Shown: piece by piece, positions 36,396-47,764 of the stretch
How the letters are laid out: each line of letters begins with the position of its first letter
Numbering within the stretch: the first letter of the stretch is position 1
Made by a program: the position numbers and the translations under genes
From: Paramecium tetraurelia
Taxonomy: Eukaryota; Ciliophora; Oligohymenophorea; Peniculida; Parameciidae
Assembly (NCBI RefSeq): GCF_000165425.1
Contig: NW_001799289.1
Span: 410,603-474,602 of the forward strand
Direction: 5' to 3'
Length of the DNA stretch: 64,000 nt
Notes under the pieces: model-generated
Seen by the model: only the letters and a program-made list of their open reading frames with translations
What the model was told of the DNA's origin: nothing
Database searches by the model: none

Positions 36396-38219
36396 ATGGG
36401 AAGTAGTGCTTCATCTAGAATAAATGAGTTCTAAAAAATAGAGGCCGATCTTAAATTGACCACTCTGCCTGAGTTGGATAAAGTATATCGACACTTATCT
36501 TATAGCTTTTAATTGTTGCCTAAGATCTTCTTAAATATACTGAGTAACTTCGACAAAGGATTGTATCTTATCATGACTTAATGATGAGGATAGTCAAATT
36601 GCAGTCTTACAAAAATGTCACTTTAGTTGATGCCTTCAAAATATGGTATTTGTGTGCTCTTGTGTGCAATGATTCAAAAGGGGACAGTGTTTAATTCGAA
36701 TGCAAAATTGAGAACTTTGATTAGGAATTCGCATCGGAAAGTCTCAAGAAACTAATGAATTTTGTATGGACTCTCATTTATAAGTAGGGCAGTGTAGTGG
36801 CGTTTGCAATTGAAGACAAATTCGTTTAGGATGAGAAAGAGTAACTGATAATTTGTGATACAGGAATCTGCGGAGATTTTAAATTGCAATTGTGGCCATT
36901 CCTTTGCTCCTCATTCTTATGTTATTTGAGATCCGCTTACAGATTGGCACCATTTTTAGAAGAGAAAATTAATAGCCAAATAAATTTGATCAGGAAATAC
37001 TTGGATGTACACAAAGCAGAAAAGTTGACTAAATCTATCAATTAACAAGCTTTGACTCGCCTATGCGAACATTTGAAATATTTTGGCCAACTTGTGGATA
37101 GGTATCATTAAGAAGTCAAAACTTTCACCTCAAAATACAAATAAATCATGGTTGAAATGCATCCCTTGAGTTAGGAAGTGTTGAGGCAGGAAGGAAATCA
37201 AAATTACATCTTTAATGACGAGTAATCATTTTTAAATATTATTTTTATAGAAGGACCATCTTAAAATCAAAAATATAAGACATCGTGAGAAAATATGCGC
37301 CTGAGTATGAACTCAAAGAAACTGCCTTAATGTAAAATGAAATCAGATTGAAACAGTAAAGAAGGAAAGTAAAACCAAAAACCAAGTTGGAAAGAAGAAG
37401 AACTGAATAAGCTGCTCTTACATTTCCAACCACTTATCATTGGGTGGGTCATGAATACTTCGACACCTTCTTTTCAGCATAATCATTGACTTTGTCTGAA
37501 TTGGAGGAATGTCGTGCTCAAGGAGAAGAGGCTAGAAAAAAGTTATTTAAGATCACTGGTGTCAATTAATGGAGAGACAAAACTATTAAAAGTGTTTTTG
37601 AATGTCTCACGTGGATGTTGTCTGCTGAGTTGAATAAAAATCTTAAACAATCAGAATTGAAATTACTTAAAGAGGAGCCTTGGATTCATTTCATAGGATA
37701 AAAAAAACACAAATTTAATGATATTTCTAGAGACATAGTGACTCATCTAAAAGTATGGTTGAAATATTTCAGTCCAATCAGATATTAAAGAATTTGTAAT
37801 TATTAGTATAATTTTATAAATATCATTATTTTAGTTAGGACTTTTTAAAAAGACAAAGGGAACTTCAAAAGAATAAGTTTGAATTTCACCATTTAGTCAG
37901 AGATCTCCCTCCATAGAATTAATATAATGCACTTTCAAGCTTTACTAAAAACATTAGAGTAAATGAGACTTATATAAGTAAAATTGAAAAGCTTTTTGAA
38001 ATGACAATAGAAAGCAGTGGAAAAATGGGGGAAGAATTGTATGATAGTTGGTAGGAAATCGTTGATCAAGCTGATTCAATTAAATATTAAATAGGAACTC
38101 CATTCAATGAATTCATTAAAGAATTTAGACCGAATACTTTGGCTGAATTGGACCAATTATAAAATAGAAAAGCAGAAAGAAAATAAACTAAGTTATCGAT
38201 TGCCTGTATTGAAATTTGA
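36396..38219 (+). CDS. Hypothetical protein, N-myristoylation candidate
   Basis: About 588 aa with introns 37222-37250 and 37806-37834 (29 nt each). It begins MGSSASSRINEFQKIEADLK; Gly2 and Ser6 fit a myristoylation site. One A is missing near 36579, at ...LYLIMTQ/MMRIVKLQSYKNV. Long helical, Leu/Lys-rich segments follow (ESLKKLMNFVWTLIYKQG, KLQLWPFLCSSFLCYLRSAY, TFPTTYHWVGHEYFDTFF, SELEECRAQGEEARKKLFKI). No family is recognised; membrane association through the N-terminus is an inference. It starts 60 bp after the surface-antigen gene. Confidence 0.7.
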
Positions 38220-38416
38220 TATTAATCATATATCTTATTTATTTTTCTTATATATTTATTTCTCTGATGATAAATCAAACATTTGAGAATTATGAGTTAA
38301 TTAAATTTTAACATTTGAGAATAATCAAATTTAGGATTTATTACTAGTTATTATATTAAGTGAATAATAGTTTTTAATATGTTTTAGTAATAAATATTCA
38401 ATAATTTTCAAATCTA

Positions 38417-39214
38417 TCAAACTCTAAAATTGGTTTTATCCTTTTCTTTCTGTATGGAAGGACTTTTTTCTATTGAAGGTCTTGGATTATTTACATTAAT
38501 TTTTTTAAGCATCTAAGTATAGTAATTCTTTAATTAGGGAGTCGATAATTCAACGATGCTTTTATTGCACATTTATTGTCTTTTTGGCGTAGTACTTCTG
38601 GAGGGTGTCTTATTTTCAACACCTCCTCTGGAATATCCTGAGGTTTGGGATTTTGTATCTATTGATAAATTTTTGGAATGATTAGATTGCTCTTTGCTCT
38701 TTTGCAAGGATTTATAATGTTATACACAAAATTGAAGTACTTTTTAATCTTTGTTTGTAGTAGTTTGTAGATTGAAAAAGACCATTTTAAATATTTCTAG
38801 GATTTCTTCTAACTTGACCTCCTGGGAAACAAATATGTTTTGCAAATAATGATAATGTAAGCACACGTAAAAGAGGCTTTTCAACTATTCTGAGAATTTA
38901 TCTGAACGTTAGCAAATTTCCTCTATGTTGTGTAACTCGTCTAGTTGACACTGATACTTTTCCTTTTGTTTCTATTTCAAATCATAATTGATTCCTTTAA
39001 ATTGTTGCAAGCTTGTCAACTACTTCTAATAGTACTATATTTTGTTCTGTATTTATTTCAGATATTCATTCTCATTCTTTTCCATTTTGATTTTCACAAT
39101 TGCCTCGAGAGTGTCTTTGTTTATTTGGATATCATGTGTGATCAGAAACTGCTGTAACTTCTTTTTATTCTTTTCGCTCTGTTCACCGAATATAATCAAT
39201 TTATTATTATTCAT
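38417..39214 (-). CDS. Coiled-coil hypothetical protein
   Basis: 265 aa, single exon, clean frame from MNNNKLIIFGEQSEKNKKKL to NPRPSIEKSPSIQKEKDKTN and TGA 38417. Residues 20-150 are helical and Lys/Gln-rich; the last 80 residues are Ser/Thr/Lys-rich and disordered. Its start codon overlaps the stop codon of the upstream gene by ATGA, unusual in a nuclear genome, so it may be one gene with that neighbour or begin at a later Met. No domain recognised. Confidence 0.6.
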
Positions 39215-39703
39215 AATATATTAAATTAATGCATTGGAACATGAGCCTTCTGATCTTCTTCTTCTCCACACATCCCTTGTCTATTTATCAATACCTTGTA
39301 GACCATTCCACACACTTAGCATTGGTTCTCCTTGTTTATTTTCATTATTTCAATCAATTTCTTTTGCACACTTTCATAAGTTTGAACATACAACTAATAC
39401 AAAGGAACCAGCTAATCATTATTAGTAACCAATAATACATACTCCATGTTGATTCAATTAATCCATCTTATCCTTTGGCAACAACAACACCAAGTTGTCA
39501 GTGTAACTGAAAAATGGATTTTTCTTCGCTTTAAAACACTATTGGAGGTTTCCATACTATTTCCTGTGCATGTTCACTGGATGCTTTGGAGGAAGCTTTT
39601 GCATGGCAGTAACTATATCATTGCTTGCCATTTGCAATCTAATTGAATTCTATTTGCAAATAATTTCCATTAAAAATTCATAGAAGTCCTTTTCCCAATC
39701 CAT
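39211..39703 (-). CDS. Hypothetical protein
   Basis: 153 aa in two exons (intron 39412-39442, 31 nt). Begins MDWEKDFYEFLMEIICKQNS; the second exon has LVPLYQLYVQTYESVQKKL and ENQCQVCGMVYKV, a CxxC pair that could bind zinc only with partners not seen. Ends HVPMHQFNIL at TGA 39211. The stop overlaps the ATG of the next gene by 4 bp, so the pair could be a single interrupted gene. Confidence 0.55.
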
Positions 39704-39979
39704 TTAATTAATAGTTTTTTAATAATTTTATTAATCATCAAATAAAATCAATTTCAACTTAAAATATCCATTATCTTAGAAATATAGGACAGTTTAATTT
39801 ATTAAAAAACACTAATTTGTTAAAATCTTATTGTTTGCATTTAAATTGTATCTTCATGAAACTTAATAGATGAAGTATTATTTTTGTTTAGAATTATTTC
39901 ATATGTTATATTTTTTAATCATTTTTTGATTTTAATTTCCTGCTTCTTCTCTTTTTGATTTAATATACTATATAAATCT

Positions 39980-40444
39980 ATGAAAGAACCTTACCTATAA
40001 TCTTACAGAATAAATATTAAGCATAAGCAGATGGAGCCTTGCATTCATCCAGATTTAGATAATAATAATGTAATAACTAAAAACCTACAATTTGGCTTGA
40101 AATTTATTAAAATAAGAATTTTTATTATTATTTCATAAAATGTTATAAAACTCTTGATCATTTCTAGAAGTATTAAGGCGAAACAAGATATCATTTATTA
40201 AATTAAAAATGATAACTGTCATAAGGTAGATAAAAGCTCAGTATCTAATTTACTAATCCATTTTGTAAATTAAAATATTATTTTCAAAATTGACTACAAT
40301 ATTAAGACTGTTGGAATAGCATTAAAACTCAGATTCAGTATCGGGTTTGAGAGCAAAAATGTTAAAATAATTTCAGATTACCTAAATCCAATATATAAAT
40401 TGAGAAAATTTTATACTAAAAACAAAAATTTTTATCAATAATGA
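39980..40444 (+). CDS. Possible small hypothetical protein
   Basis: A 154-codon TGA-free frame from ATG 39980 (MKEPYLQSYRINIKHKQMEP) to TGA 40442, Ile/Lys/Asn-rich, with stretches such as FIKIRIFIIISQNVIKLLII. No domain, no intron. At this base composition frames of this length are uncommon but not rare by chance, so this is a weak call. Confidence 0.3.
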
Positions 40445-40673
40445 TGATGAAGTATATTTATTGAATTGTATTTAATATTGGGTGTGTATTTTGTGATTAA
40501 TTTTCGTTTGTGCACATAAAGACAGGCAGTTACTTGGATTAAAATTGTCAAATTTATATAATCGATAAGAATATTAATTATTTAGTAGTATTTGTATGTT
40601 ATTTTATTTTGGTTGAATGTTGTTCTAAAATATGCTATATATATTTTATTTTACATAAAATCTTTATTGAGAG

Positions 40674-41250
40674 ATGTTAGATGTAATAATGAAAATAATC
40701 ATAAATAGAAAAAAGACCAGAGCAAGTTCTAAAATTTTCTACTTTAATTGAAAGCCTTAGTTGATTCATTTTTGCTTCCAAGCCCAGAACCAGAGGAATA
40801 ACCCAAGACATAGGTCACGAAGGCAAAAAAATAAAAAAAACAAAAAGATCCTCTAGCTCCAAAAATGCCTAAATCGGCCTTCATTTATTACTTTCAGGAC
40901 AAGAAGGACAAATTTCAATCATAATATCCAAGTCTTTATTACATGTAAAACTAGATTTACAATTTTAAGAGATCACAAAATTGATCGCTAGTGAATGGAA
41001 AGATTTGCCGAAGGAAATCCAACAGGTATCTTTACAAAAAAATAATTAGCAATATCACGATCAAGCAGAATAAGATAGAAACCGCTACTCTTAGGAGCAG
41101 GAGTTATATCATTCACAAACAGGGAAATAAGTAAATGGGAAGAGTCAAGCGAAAGCGAATAAATCGAGTGCGAAAAAAGAGAAAATTATAAAAATTGTTG
41201 ATCAAGATGAAGACAACGATTCTTTTGGCGCAGACATTGGCCAGGACTGA
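40674..41250 (+). CDS. HMG-box protein
   Basis: A basic Lys-rich stretch (VTKAKKQKKQKDPLAPK) leads into an HMG box: MPKSAFIYYFQDKKDKFQSQ, then ITKLIASEWKDLPKEIQQ and the YHDQAEQDRNRY helix. The C-terminal tail is Lys-rich then acidic (IVDQDEDNDSFGADIGQD), as in HMGB proteins, which bend DNA non-specifically in chromatin. The frame between the box halves (40950-40985) needs an intron whose exact edges are unclear (25 nt plus an indel, or 38 nt in frame). The upstream part from ATG 40674 needs one A restored near 40702; otherwise the start is ATG 40865. Confidence 0.8.
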
Positions 41251-41458
41251 TATCTATATAGGAATATTTTAAAAATAAAATTGATCTAAATATTCGAAGG
41301 AAATAGTCAATTTTTATTAAATACTTAGTGCCTAATAAATTATAAGATATTGTTCCCTTTAAATCAGCTTATTTTTTAGTTATTACTTAAACCACTTTAT
41401 AATTATCATTCCATTATATTATTTTTTTGAATTTTAAAAAATCTTTATCAAAATTCAG

Positions 41459-42507
41459 ATGGACGTAAAGATAGGAAGATCGTTTAAATTAACAAAGAAA
41501 TTGGGTTCAGGCGCTTTTGGAGAAATATTTCACGGAATCAATCTTAAAACAAACATGGAAGTGGCAGTTAAACTTGAACCTGTCAACACTAAGCATCCAC
41601 AACTGTTTTATGAAGGAAAATTATACTAATACTTGTTACAAGAACCCTCAGTTATTGATAAAGGAATTCCAAATGTTTACTATTGTGCAACAGAGGGTAT
41701 TTATTTTTAGTATATTTAAGGTGAATATAATATCATGGTTATGGATCTCTTAGGTCCATCTTTGGAAGATCTATTCAATTTATGCGGCAGGAAGTTTTCA
41801 CTTAAGTCAGTATTAATGTTGGCTGATCAAATGATTTAAAGAATTGAATATGTTCATTCTAGACACTTTTTGCATCGAGATATTAAACCAGACAACTTTC
41901 TAATTGGAACGGGAAAAAGGTAATTTGTATTAAAATTTAAATAGAGCTCATAAAGTGTACATAATTGATTTTGGACTAGCAAAGAGATATATTTAAAAGG
42001 ATGGAAAACACATTCCCTACAAAGAGGGTAAAAACTTAACAGGAACAGCCCGTTACGCCTCTATCAACACTCATCTTGGCATTGAATAAGTAAAAATAGT
42101 ATTTAAAACATTAGGGAAGAAGAGACGATCTTGAATCACTTGGCTACGTGATGATGTACTTTTTGAGGGGATCTCTTCCATGGTAAAACCTCAAGGCTTC
42201 CAACAAAAAAGATAAATATGAAAAGATTATGGAAAAAAAGATATCAACATCAATAGAAACATTGTGCAAAGGATTTCCATAAGAATTAGCTACTTACTTA
42301 ACTTATGTAAGAAATCTGAGATTTGATGAAAAACCAGATTACAGTTACTTAAGAACTCTATTAAAGGACTTATTCACCAAGAGTGGATTTGAAATGGACT
42401 ATATTTATGATTGGAATCTAATATAGAAAGTAGAAGGAGCTCCTGGACAAACCGCAAATAATTCTTAACCATAGGCACCTGGTTAAGTACCCCCCAAATA
42501 AGGTTGA
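41459..42507 (+). CDS. Casein kinase 1
   Basis: 324 aa in four exons; introns 41697-41720 (24 nt), 41920-41944 and 42090-42114 (25 nt each) and the spliced frame is intact. Clear CK1 landmarks: [88 protein letters not shown] and [20 protein letters not shown], where the SIN replaces the APE motif of other kinases. The tail is short and Pro/Gln-rich ([15 protein letters not shown]). CK1 is a constitutively active Ser/Thr kinase preferring primed or acidic sites; ciliates have many copies. The start sits right before the ATP-binding domain as in the family. Confidence 0.96.
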
Positions 42508-43033
42508 TTATCAACCTTAAAGATTATTATATATATATATATAAAAATATTATAAAAGAAATATGAACCCATTTCTCTCATTTTTATTATGAAATGAGTT
42601 CCAGAAGATCAAAGGATAATTTGGAAGAATTATTCAAGTTTAAACGGCTAATTTTGCATTTCAATTCTGTTGCCAGTGATATCATTCAAATAGCAGATAT
42701 TACCTTGACATCTTTACTATATAATCTAATTTTAGATTTAGGAGATTTTATTATTATTATTTTTAAATAATGTTATTATTCCTGAGAATTCTAGTTATTA
42801 TTTAATTGTAGAATTAATTGAAAATATATGATTAATATCATAGATCAAAGTAATCACATGTATAAATCCTTTACGACTTACTATTCCCACAAATATTGAT
42901 TTTACTCATTTCAGGGTATTTCTAATTGTTGCTGTGTATTATTGCACCATTTTGAAAACATTACTGGTAAAGAGAGAAAGCAAACTTATTAACTTCATTT
43001 AGTGTAATAAATTGGTTATAATAATTTTATATT
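42508..43033. other. Intergenic, no supported gene
   Basis: About 525 bp, AT-rich, with a short (AT)n run just after the CK1 stop. No open frame with a recognisable product. Confidence 0.5.
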
Positions 43034-43564
43034 ATGCAAGTTAATTAAAATGAAGAGTTTTATCTCAGATATTAGTATAAATAATTATTTACTTTAGTGT
43101 TGGACACAAAGGTGTTTATGGACATGAGTTTCTTGAGTTCGAATTCAGGAAATGATGGTAGATTGAGATATGCAAACAACTCAAATTACAAATCAGATGT
43201 TTTAATCAGAAAGGAATGTTATGTTTCAGATGCAATACTCACTGAGATTAAACGCATTATAGAAGAGTCAGAAATTGTCAAGTATTACAATGCATTGAGT
43301 ATTCAGGGAAAATGATTCTAAATGGCCTGCACCTGATAAAATTGGGAGATAAGAATTAGAGATTAAACTTGGAAATAATCATATTTCATTTACTACATCA
43401 AAGCTAGGATCAATACAAGATGTACAAAACAGCTAAGACCCTGATGGGCTGAGAGTGTTTTTCTACTTGGTTCAAGATTTAAAATGTTTTATCTTTTCTT
43501 TAATCGGCCTCCATTTTAGAGTATTATTCTAGCCTAATATTATTAGATAAAGCCAGTCAATTGA
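43034..43564 (+). CDS. MAGOH: Mago nashi homologue, exon junction complex core subunit
   Basis: About 151 aa with introns 43075-43097 (23 nt), 43282-43306 (25 nt) and 43521-43546 (26 nt). Near-full family match: [87 protein letters not shown] and the ending LIGLHFRIKPVN. MAGOH pairs with Y14/RBM8A in the exon junction complex deposited on spliced mRNA, fitting a genome full of tiny introns. One extra base near 43150 (before NDGRLRYA) must be removed; as the rest is highly conserved this is most likely a sequence error. The final intron is supported by the canonical IKP ending. Confidence 0.95.
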
Positions 43565-44336
43565 GCATTATTGTATATTATATATCATATAAGTTAATAT
43601 TAAAAAAATGATCAGAGATTGTTCACACTTAACAAATCAGCATGACTAAACTAAGTCCGCCCGTTACTTTGTCATCATTTTATAATAATTTAAATATCCA
43701 TTCAGGTGAATGTAGGAGTATAATCACAAGATCATAACCCAGTGCTTGTTTTCATCATTAAATAATTTAAATAAATTATTGAAATTATTTGTTTAAAATT
43801 ATGGTTATGACTATTAGATAAATTTTATTGATTAGAATATATGAAGTTTTTTATATTCAAGTCTTGATTGTCTTTTTGATTAGCTTATTATAATGAAGAG
43901 CGAATTTTTTGATATTTTATATATTGTGAGTTGTTAAACTACTAAAACAAGCAAGCAAGCAAATATACATATGTATTTCAATATGGCAAATATAATATTA
44001 TTGTATTACTATTTGATTGATTATTCAATTTTTGGAACAGGTACAATTATTATTATTCATTTCAGAAAGAATAATAATTCATATATATATTACTTTCTTC
44101 ATATAATAATCTATAAATACAAAAAAGAGTTCTTTTTTTGAGTAATAAGTATTGATACCACATCCAATAACGAGTATACAAGTTATCCTTCTAAATCTGT
44201 TGTACAATAGCAAAAAATTGACAAATGAGATCAGATTTAGTGTATATCAAAATTTGATGGGTATTGAACAAAATAATAAATAGATTTTTAATATCTCATA
44301 TTTTCAATTACTGTGTGAAGATGGATTATAATTTTA
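43565..44336. other. Intergenic, no supported gene
   Basis: About 770 bp of AT-rich spacer. Contains a short GCAAGCAAGCAA repeat near 43950 and several short ATTATT runs; no gene-like frame, tRNA or rRNA fragment was recognised. Confidence 0.45.
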
Positions 44337-45129
44337 ATGAAGGAATCTAGATTATATAAAGATAGAGAAGATGGTTAGATGCCACTTAATAAATCACAGT
44401 AACTTATGGTGAAGGAGAGATTAAAAGCTCATTAGCAAATTTAGTTGTCTGAATTAAAAAATGAACAACTCTAGTATATGAAGGAGAGAGCATATTGGAC
44501 GATTGGAGAGGAAGTGATATTGTTAAAGTATGTAAAAAGTCACGATGGACAGCTGTGGAATTGGGATGGATTGAAATAAAAGTTAAGAAAAAAAGATGGA
44601 AATGATTGTCAAAAAAGATATGATGAAATAAGAAGACCATAGGATGGAGAATACGAGAAGCCCGAGACTCCTATTGATAAAAGTTGGGATTAGAAAAAGG
44701 AGAGCATTTTGTTATATTGCTATATGAAATATCAAGGTCAATGGGGAAAGATCTAAAAAAGAATCAACGAATTTAGCATTTAAGAGTTACAAGAGAAGTT
44801 AGCTGAGGTAATCAAATATTTTAAGTTTTTAGATATAAAGTGCAAGAAGGTTGAACAATTAATGGAATATATTTGGAGACTTTTAATTATTAGAAGGAAT
44901 AATGAAGAATAAGAAACTATAGGAACTAGAAGGCTAATTGGGCAAGAATTAAGAAGAAATAACCAATCATGTTAAGGAAATTTTGGAAGATTTAGGAAAG
45001 AAATTCAGGATAACAGAAAATGATTACGTGAGTGACAAATCAGAGGATTCCGAATAGATTCGAGAAAGAATCCAAATTGTAAGTAGCAATAATAGTGAAG
45101 GAAGTGGATACAATAGCTCAGATAATTGA
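44337..45129 (+). CDS. Myb/SANT-like domain protein
   Basis: 255 aa, one intron (44808-44832, 25 nt), intact frame. After a Lys/Gln-rich helix, residues 50-110 read AYWTIGEEVILLKYVKSHDG, then WNWDGLKQKLRKKDGNDCQK and RYDEIRRP, a Myb/SANT-like helix-turn-helix with its tryptophans. A second repeat-like segment, SWDQKKESILLYCYMKYQGQ followed by WGKIQKRI, has the same helix-W spacing, so two repeats are likely. The C-terminus is acidic and Ser-rich. Probably DNA-binding or chromatin-associated; the specific family is not assigned. Confidence 0.7.
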
Positions 45130-46768
45130 ATTGATAGTTTAATATCTATTATATATGAAATCAACTTATGATTTATAGATTAATATATTTTTATTTAATT
45201 TTATTTTCATTACAAATAGAGATCCTAATCATTCTCTTAAGATGTCATCAAATGGAATTTTATTATTTGTTTATTTTATCTAAATTAACACCATAATTTA
45301 TTATACTACTATAATTGAAGTATCTAACTATTTACATCATTCGCTTGAGTTTATAGAGTAAAATCTCAATGCCTTGAACTCTCAACATTATAAAAACATT
45401 ATTTTAAAAATATATAATATTTATTTATATGTAATTTCAATTGATGCAAGAAATATAAAGAATTTTTAACGCAAAAATGTGATATTATCTCAGTAAATCA
45501 ATTGCAATTGCTGTCAAAACGAGAACAATTGTAAGTGACATAAAACTTTGATGTGTATAATAATTATTATCCAATTCATAGAATTCATGACGAAATTTTA
45601 GAGAATTAAAGGTCTTTTGAATTTAGGTATTATTATTCAGCAGAACTTAGAGTAAAAGGTTTGCTAATGAATTCAATCGGATCTTGAAATAATAAGATTA
45701 CATACTTTTGCCTTAAGTTAGTAAGTAATATTGAAATTCGATTCCCAAAGCGATCTTAAATATGTCTATATAGAAGCTCATGGTAAAGATTTTTTAGTTA
45801 TTTTTGCTATCTTTTTTGTTTCTCAATCTTTTTTGTATGGAATCATGATTGCTCATGAGGATTACGATGGAAGTCATGGAATCGGTTTGCAGGAGAAATG
45901 AAATTTTCCTTTTCTCCCATATATTTTCTATAATAACGAATTATTTAATACTAATGGTCATGGCTAGATCCTTGTTCCAATTTAAAATCCTATTTGGACC
46001 TTTCTCCCATTAAATGGAGCTTTAACCCTAGAGAAAATAGTCTCCGATAGCATATTTGTATTCAAAAGGGGTTTGAAATACATCACATGATATTTACCAC
46101 TTAGAATCCTTAAATTTTACTGATACAATTTACCTAAATACAAGTCATACGACACATTCTATCAACAACCCAGTTGGATTGAGAATTGGCTAAGTATAAA
46201 GCTTATCCGTACTTGAGTAAGATGTCTAAATTGAATTCAACTAAGGGCATTGAAGACAAGTTAATTATTAATTTAATTAAAAAGTCTTTTACGAATTCAA
46301 ATTCAATTTAACCCTACTGTCAACTTGTATTAGTACGCTAGGATCTTAAACAATAGCAATTCTACAAAGCACTTTACTTAATAATAAAAACGGAATTATT
46401 TACTAATCCTTGTTTTTAAATTAAATTTCGATGGAAAATAAAATATAATCTCACTAAATCTAACGTAATTGCAATTTAGTATTTGTTTGAATTATATAAA
46501 AATTATTTGGGAATAATTAAATTTCTCTGAAATTGATTAACAAAAGCAACTCCTTAACATATGTTGGTTAAACTATTAGAAGTGTAAAGTTTTATCTTGC
46601 TATTAATTAAAATAACAACACTTTTATAAAATGGTTAAATAATATCAATATTGATTTTTCAATAAATTTTATCTAACTTTAAAATTTAATTATATAATTG
46701 TATACATATAATATTTGAGAATTGATTTCTAAATTTTTAAATTGATAAATGTAAAAATGAAATAAAGG
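45130..46768. other. Long intergenic stretch with coding-like but interrupted frames
   Basis: No confident gene. One plus-strand frame stays open for long runs broken by TGA about every 50-80 codons, close to the chance rate for this composition. The most gene-like part, 45444-45901, is listed separately. Confidence 0.4.
45444..45901 (+). pseudogene. Possible damaged gene
   Basis: Two adjacent frames of about 77 and 80 codons join if one base is added just after the ATG (MQEI) and one removed near 45670. They read YKEFLTQKCDIISVNQLQLL to YYYSAELRVKGLLM, then QSDLEIIRLHTFALSQQVIL to EDYDGSHGIGLQEK, with one hydrophobic stretch (DFLVIFAIFFVSQSFL). No family is recognised. Both lengths are reachable by chance, so this is a weak call. 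Confidence 0.2.
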
Positions 46769-47721
46769 TCATTAGAAACTATTCATTTTCACAAGGGAGG
46801 GAGCTTGAGTGTACTTTTTAAAGCTTTCGTTGGAGTATTTTTCCTGGATTTGGGGGATTTGGAAGTCGTCTCTTTGCTCTTCTTGTTTTTCTTGGATAGG
46901 GGATTGGCAGATGTTGTTGTTGATGGTTTTCTTTCCTTTGATTTTTTCAGAGGAGAGATAGGAGTCAAAGGGTTTGAGTTCGTACATCTCTTGAATCATA
47001 TTTTTAATTTCAGCAATATATTTATGCTAATTATAAAATTCCACATTGTACTTTTTATTCGATTGAACTGATTTTATTATAATGGATGATTTATAGTGTG
47101 GCTTCATTCTGGAGGAAGGAGATGAAAAGGTCTTTGAGTAAATTCTTGCAGAGCTTGGACTCTTTGGGTTCATTGACTTAAACTTGAAAGCACCTTTGCA
47201 AGTCTCCTAATTCGAATCGTTGTTGTTTGGAGGTCTAGATAAGGATAGGATGGGAGAGTACTTTTGATTCTTGAACGTTTTGTAGATACTTGTAGGCAGC
47301 ATCTTGTTCCATCATTTTGGCCCACTTCTTGAAACGAGACAGGAAGAAATGAGGGATACGCCTAGGGAGTAGGGAGTATATTGGGATACCTTCTAAAGTC
47401 CTGATCCTCCTTGATGTCTGGGTTCGGGTAGGGATGGGAAACATTGTTGGATTTCTCAGAGTCGGAATTGACTGAGGATAATTGGGGGATGCAATACCGC
47501 GTATTTTTCTAGAGGAGGGTTGTTGAGGGTTGAGTTATTGTTTGATGTCGTCGTGAAACCTTTGGATGATGGAGAGAGCGTTGGCAAACGAGTTGAATTG
47601 ATCCTCATCTGCCTCCAGGATGATTTTTTTGTTTTTTTGTTCAAGGACCTAGAGAGATAAAGATAAGTGTGAGATAAAGTACACGATATTTGAAGAGAGA
47701 AGGCTCATTGTTGGTTTTCAT
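46769..47721 (-). CDS. Hypothetical protein, frame-shifted
   Basis: Starts MKTNNEPSLFKYR, then a 34-nt intron (47649-47682) and VLEQKNKKIILEADEDQFNS. Downstream, coding-looking sequence moves between frames: a Pro/Asp-rich segment (NPDIKEDQDFRRYPNILP), a helical one (KKWAKMMEQDAAYKYLQ) and a Ser/Pro/Lys-rich one (MNPKSPSSARIYSKTFSS) ending in QIQEKYSNESFKKYTQAPS. At least two one-base shifts are needed. The sequence here is GC-richer than the spacer, supporting a real gene. It begins 43 bp after the pseudokinase stop, same strand. No domain; function unknown. Confidence 0.45.
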
Positions 47722-47764
47722 TTATTATAATTAATGAGAATGCGTAATTAGATTGCTGTATTCA

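Noticed and set aside
38417-39703. Operon of two genes
   Set aside because: The 4-bp overlap is real, but a split gene or misplaced start is likelier in a nuclear ciliate genome, so it is kept only as a finding.
43640-43680. Short string (GTCCGCCCGTTAC) resembling the 3' end of small-subunit rRNA
   Set aside because: Similarity covers about ten bases only and no flanking rRNA sequence is present.
45901-46250. Repeated in-frame TGA read as tryptophan (mitochondrial-type code)
   Set aside because: TAA and TAG occur in the same frame where Gln fits, and TGA spacing is close to chance for this composition.
46805-47071. Val/Leu/Phe-rich plus-strand frame resembling membrane segments
   Set aside because: Antisense of a Glu/Lys/Gln-rich minus-strand coding region, which produces spurious hydrophobic codons.
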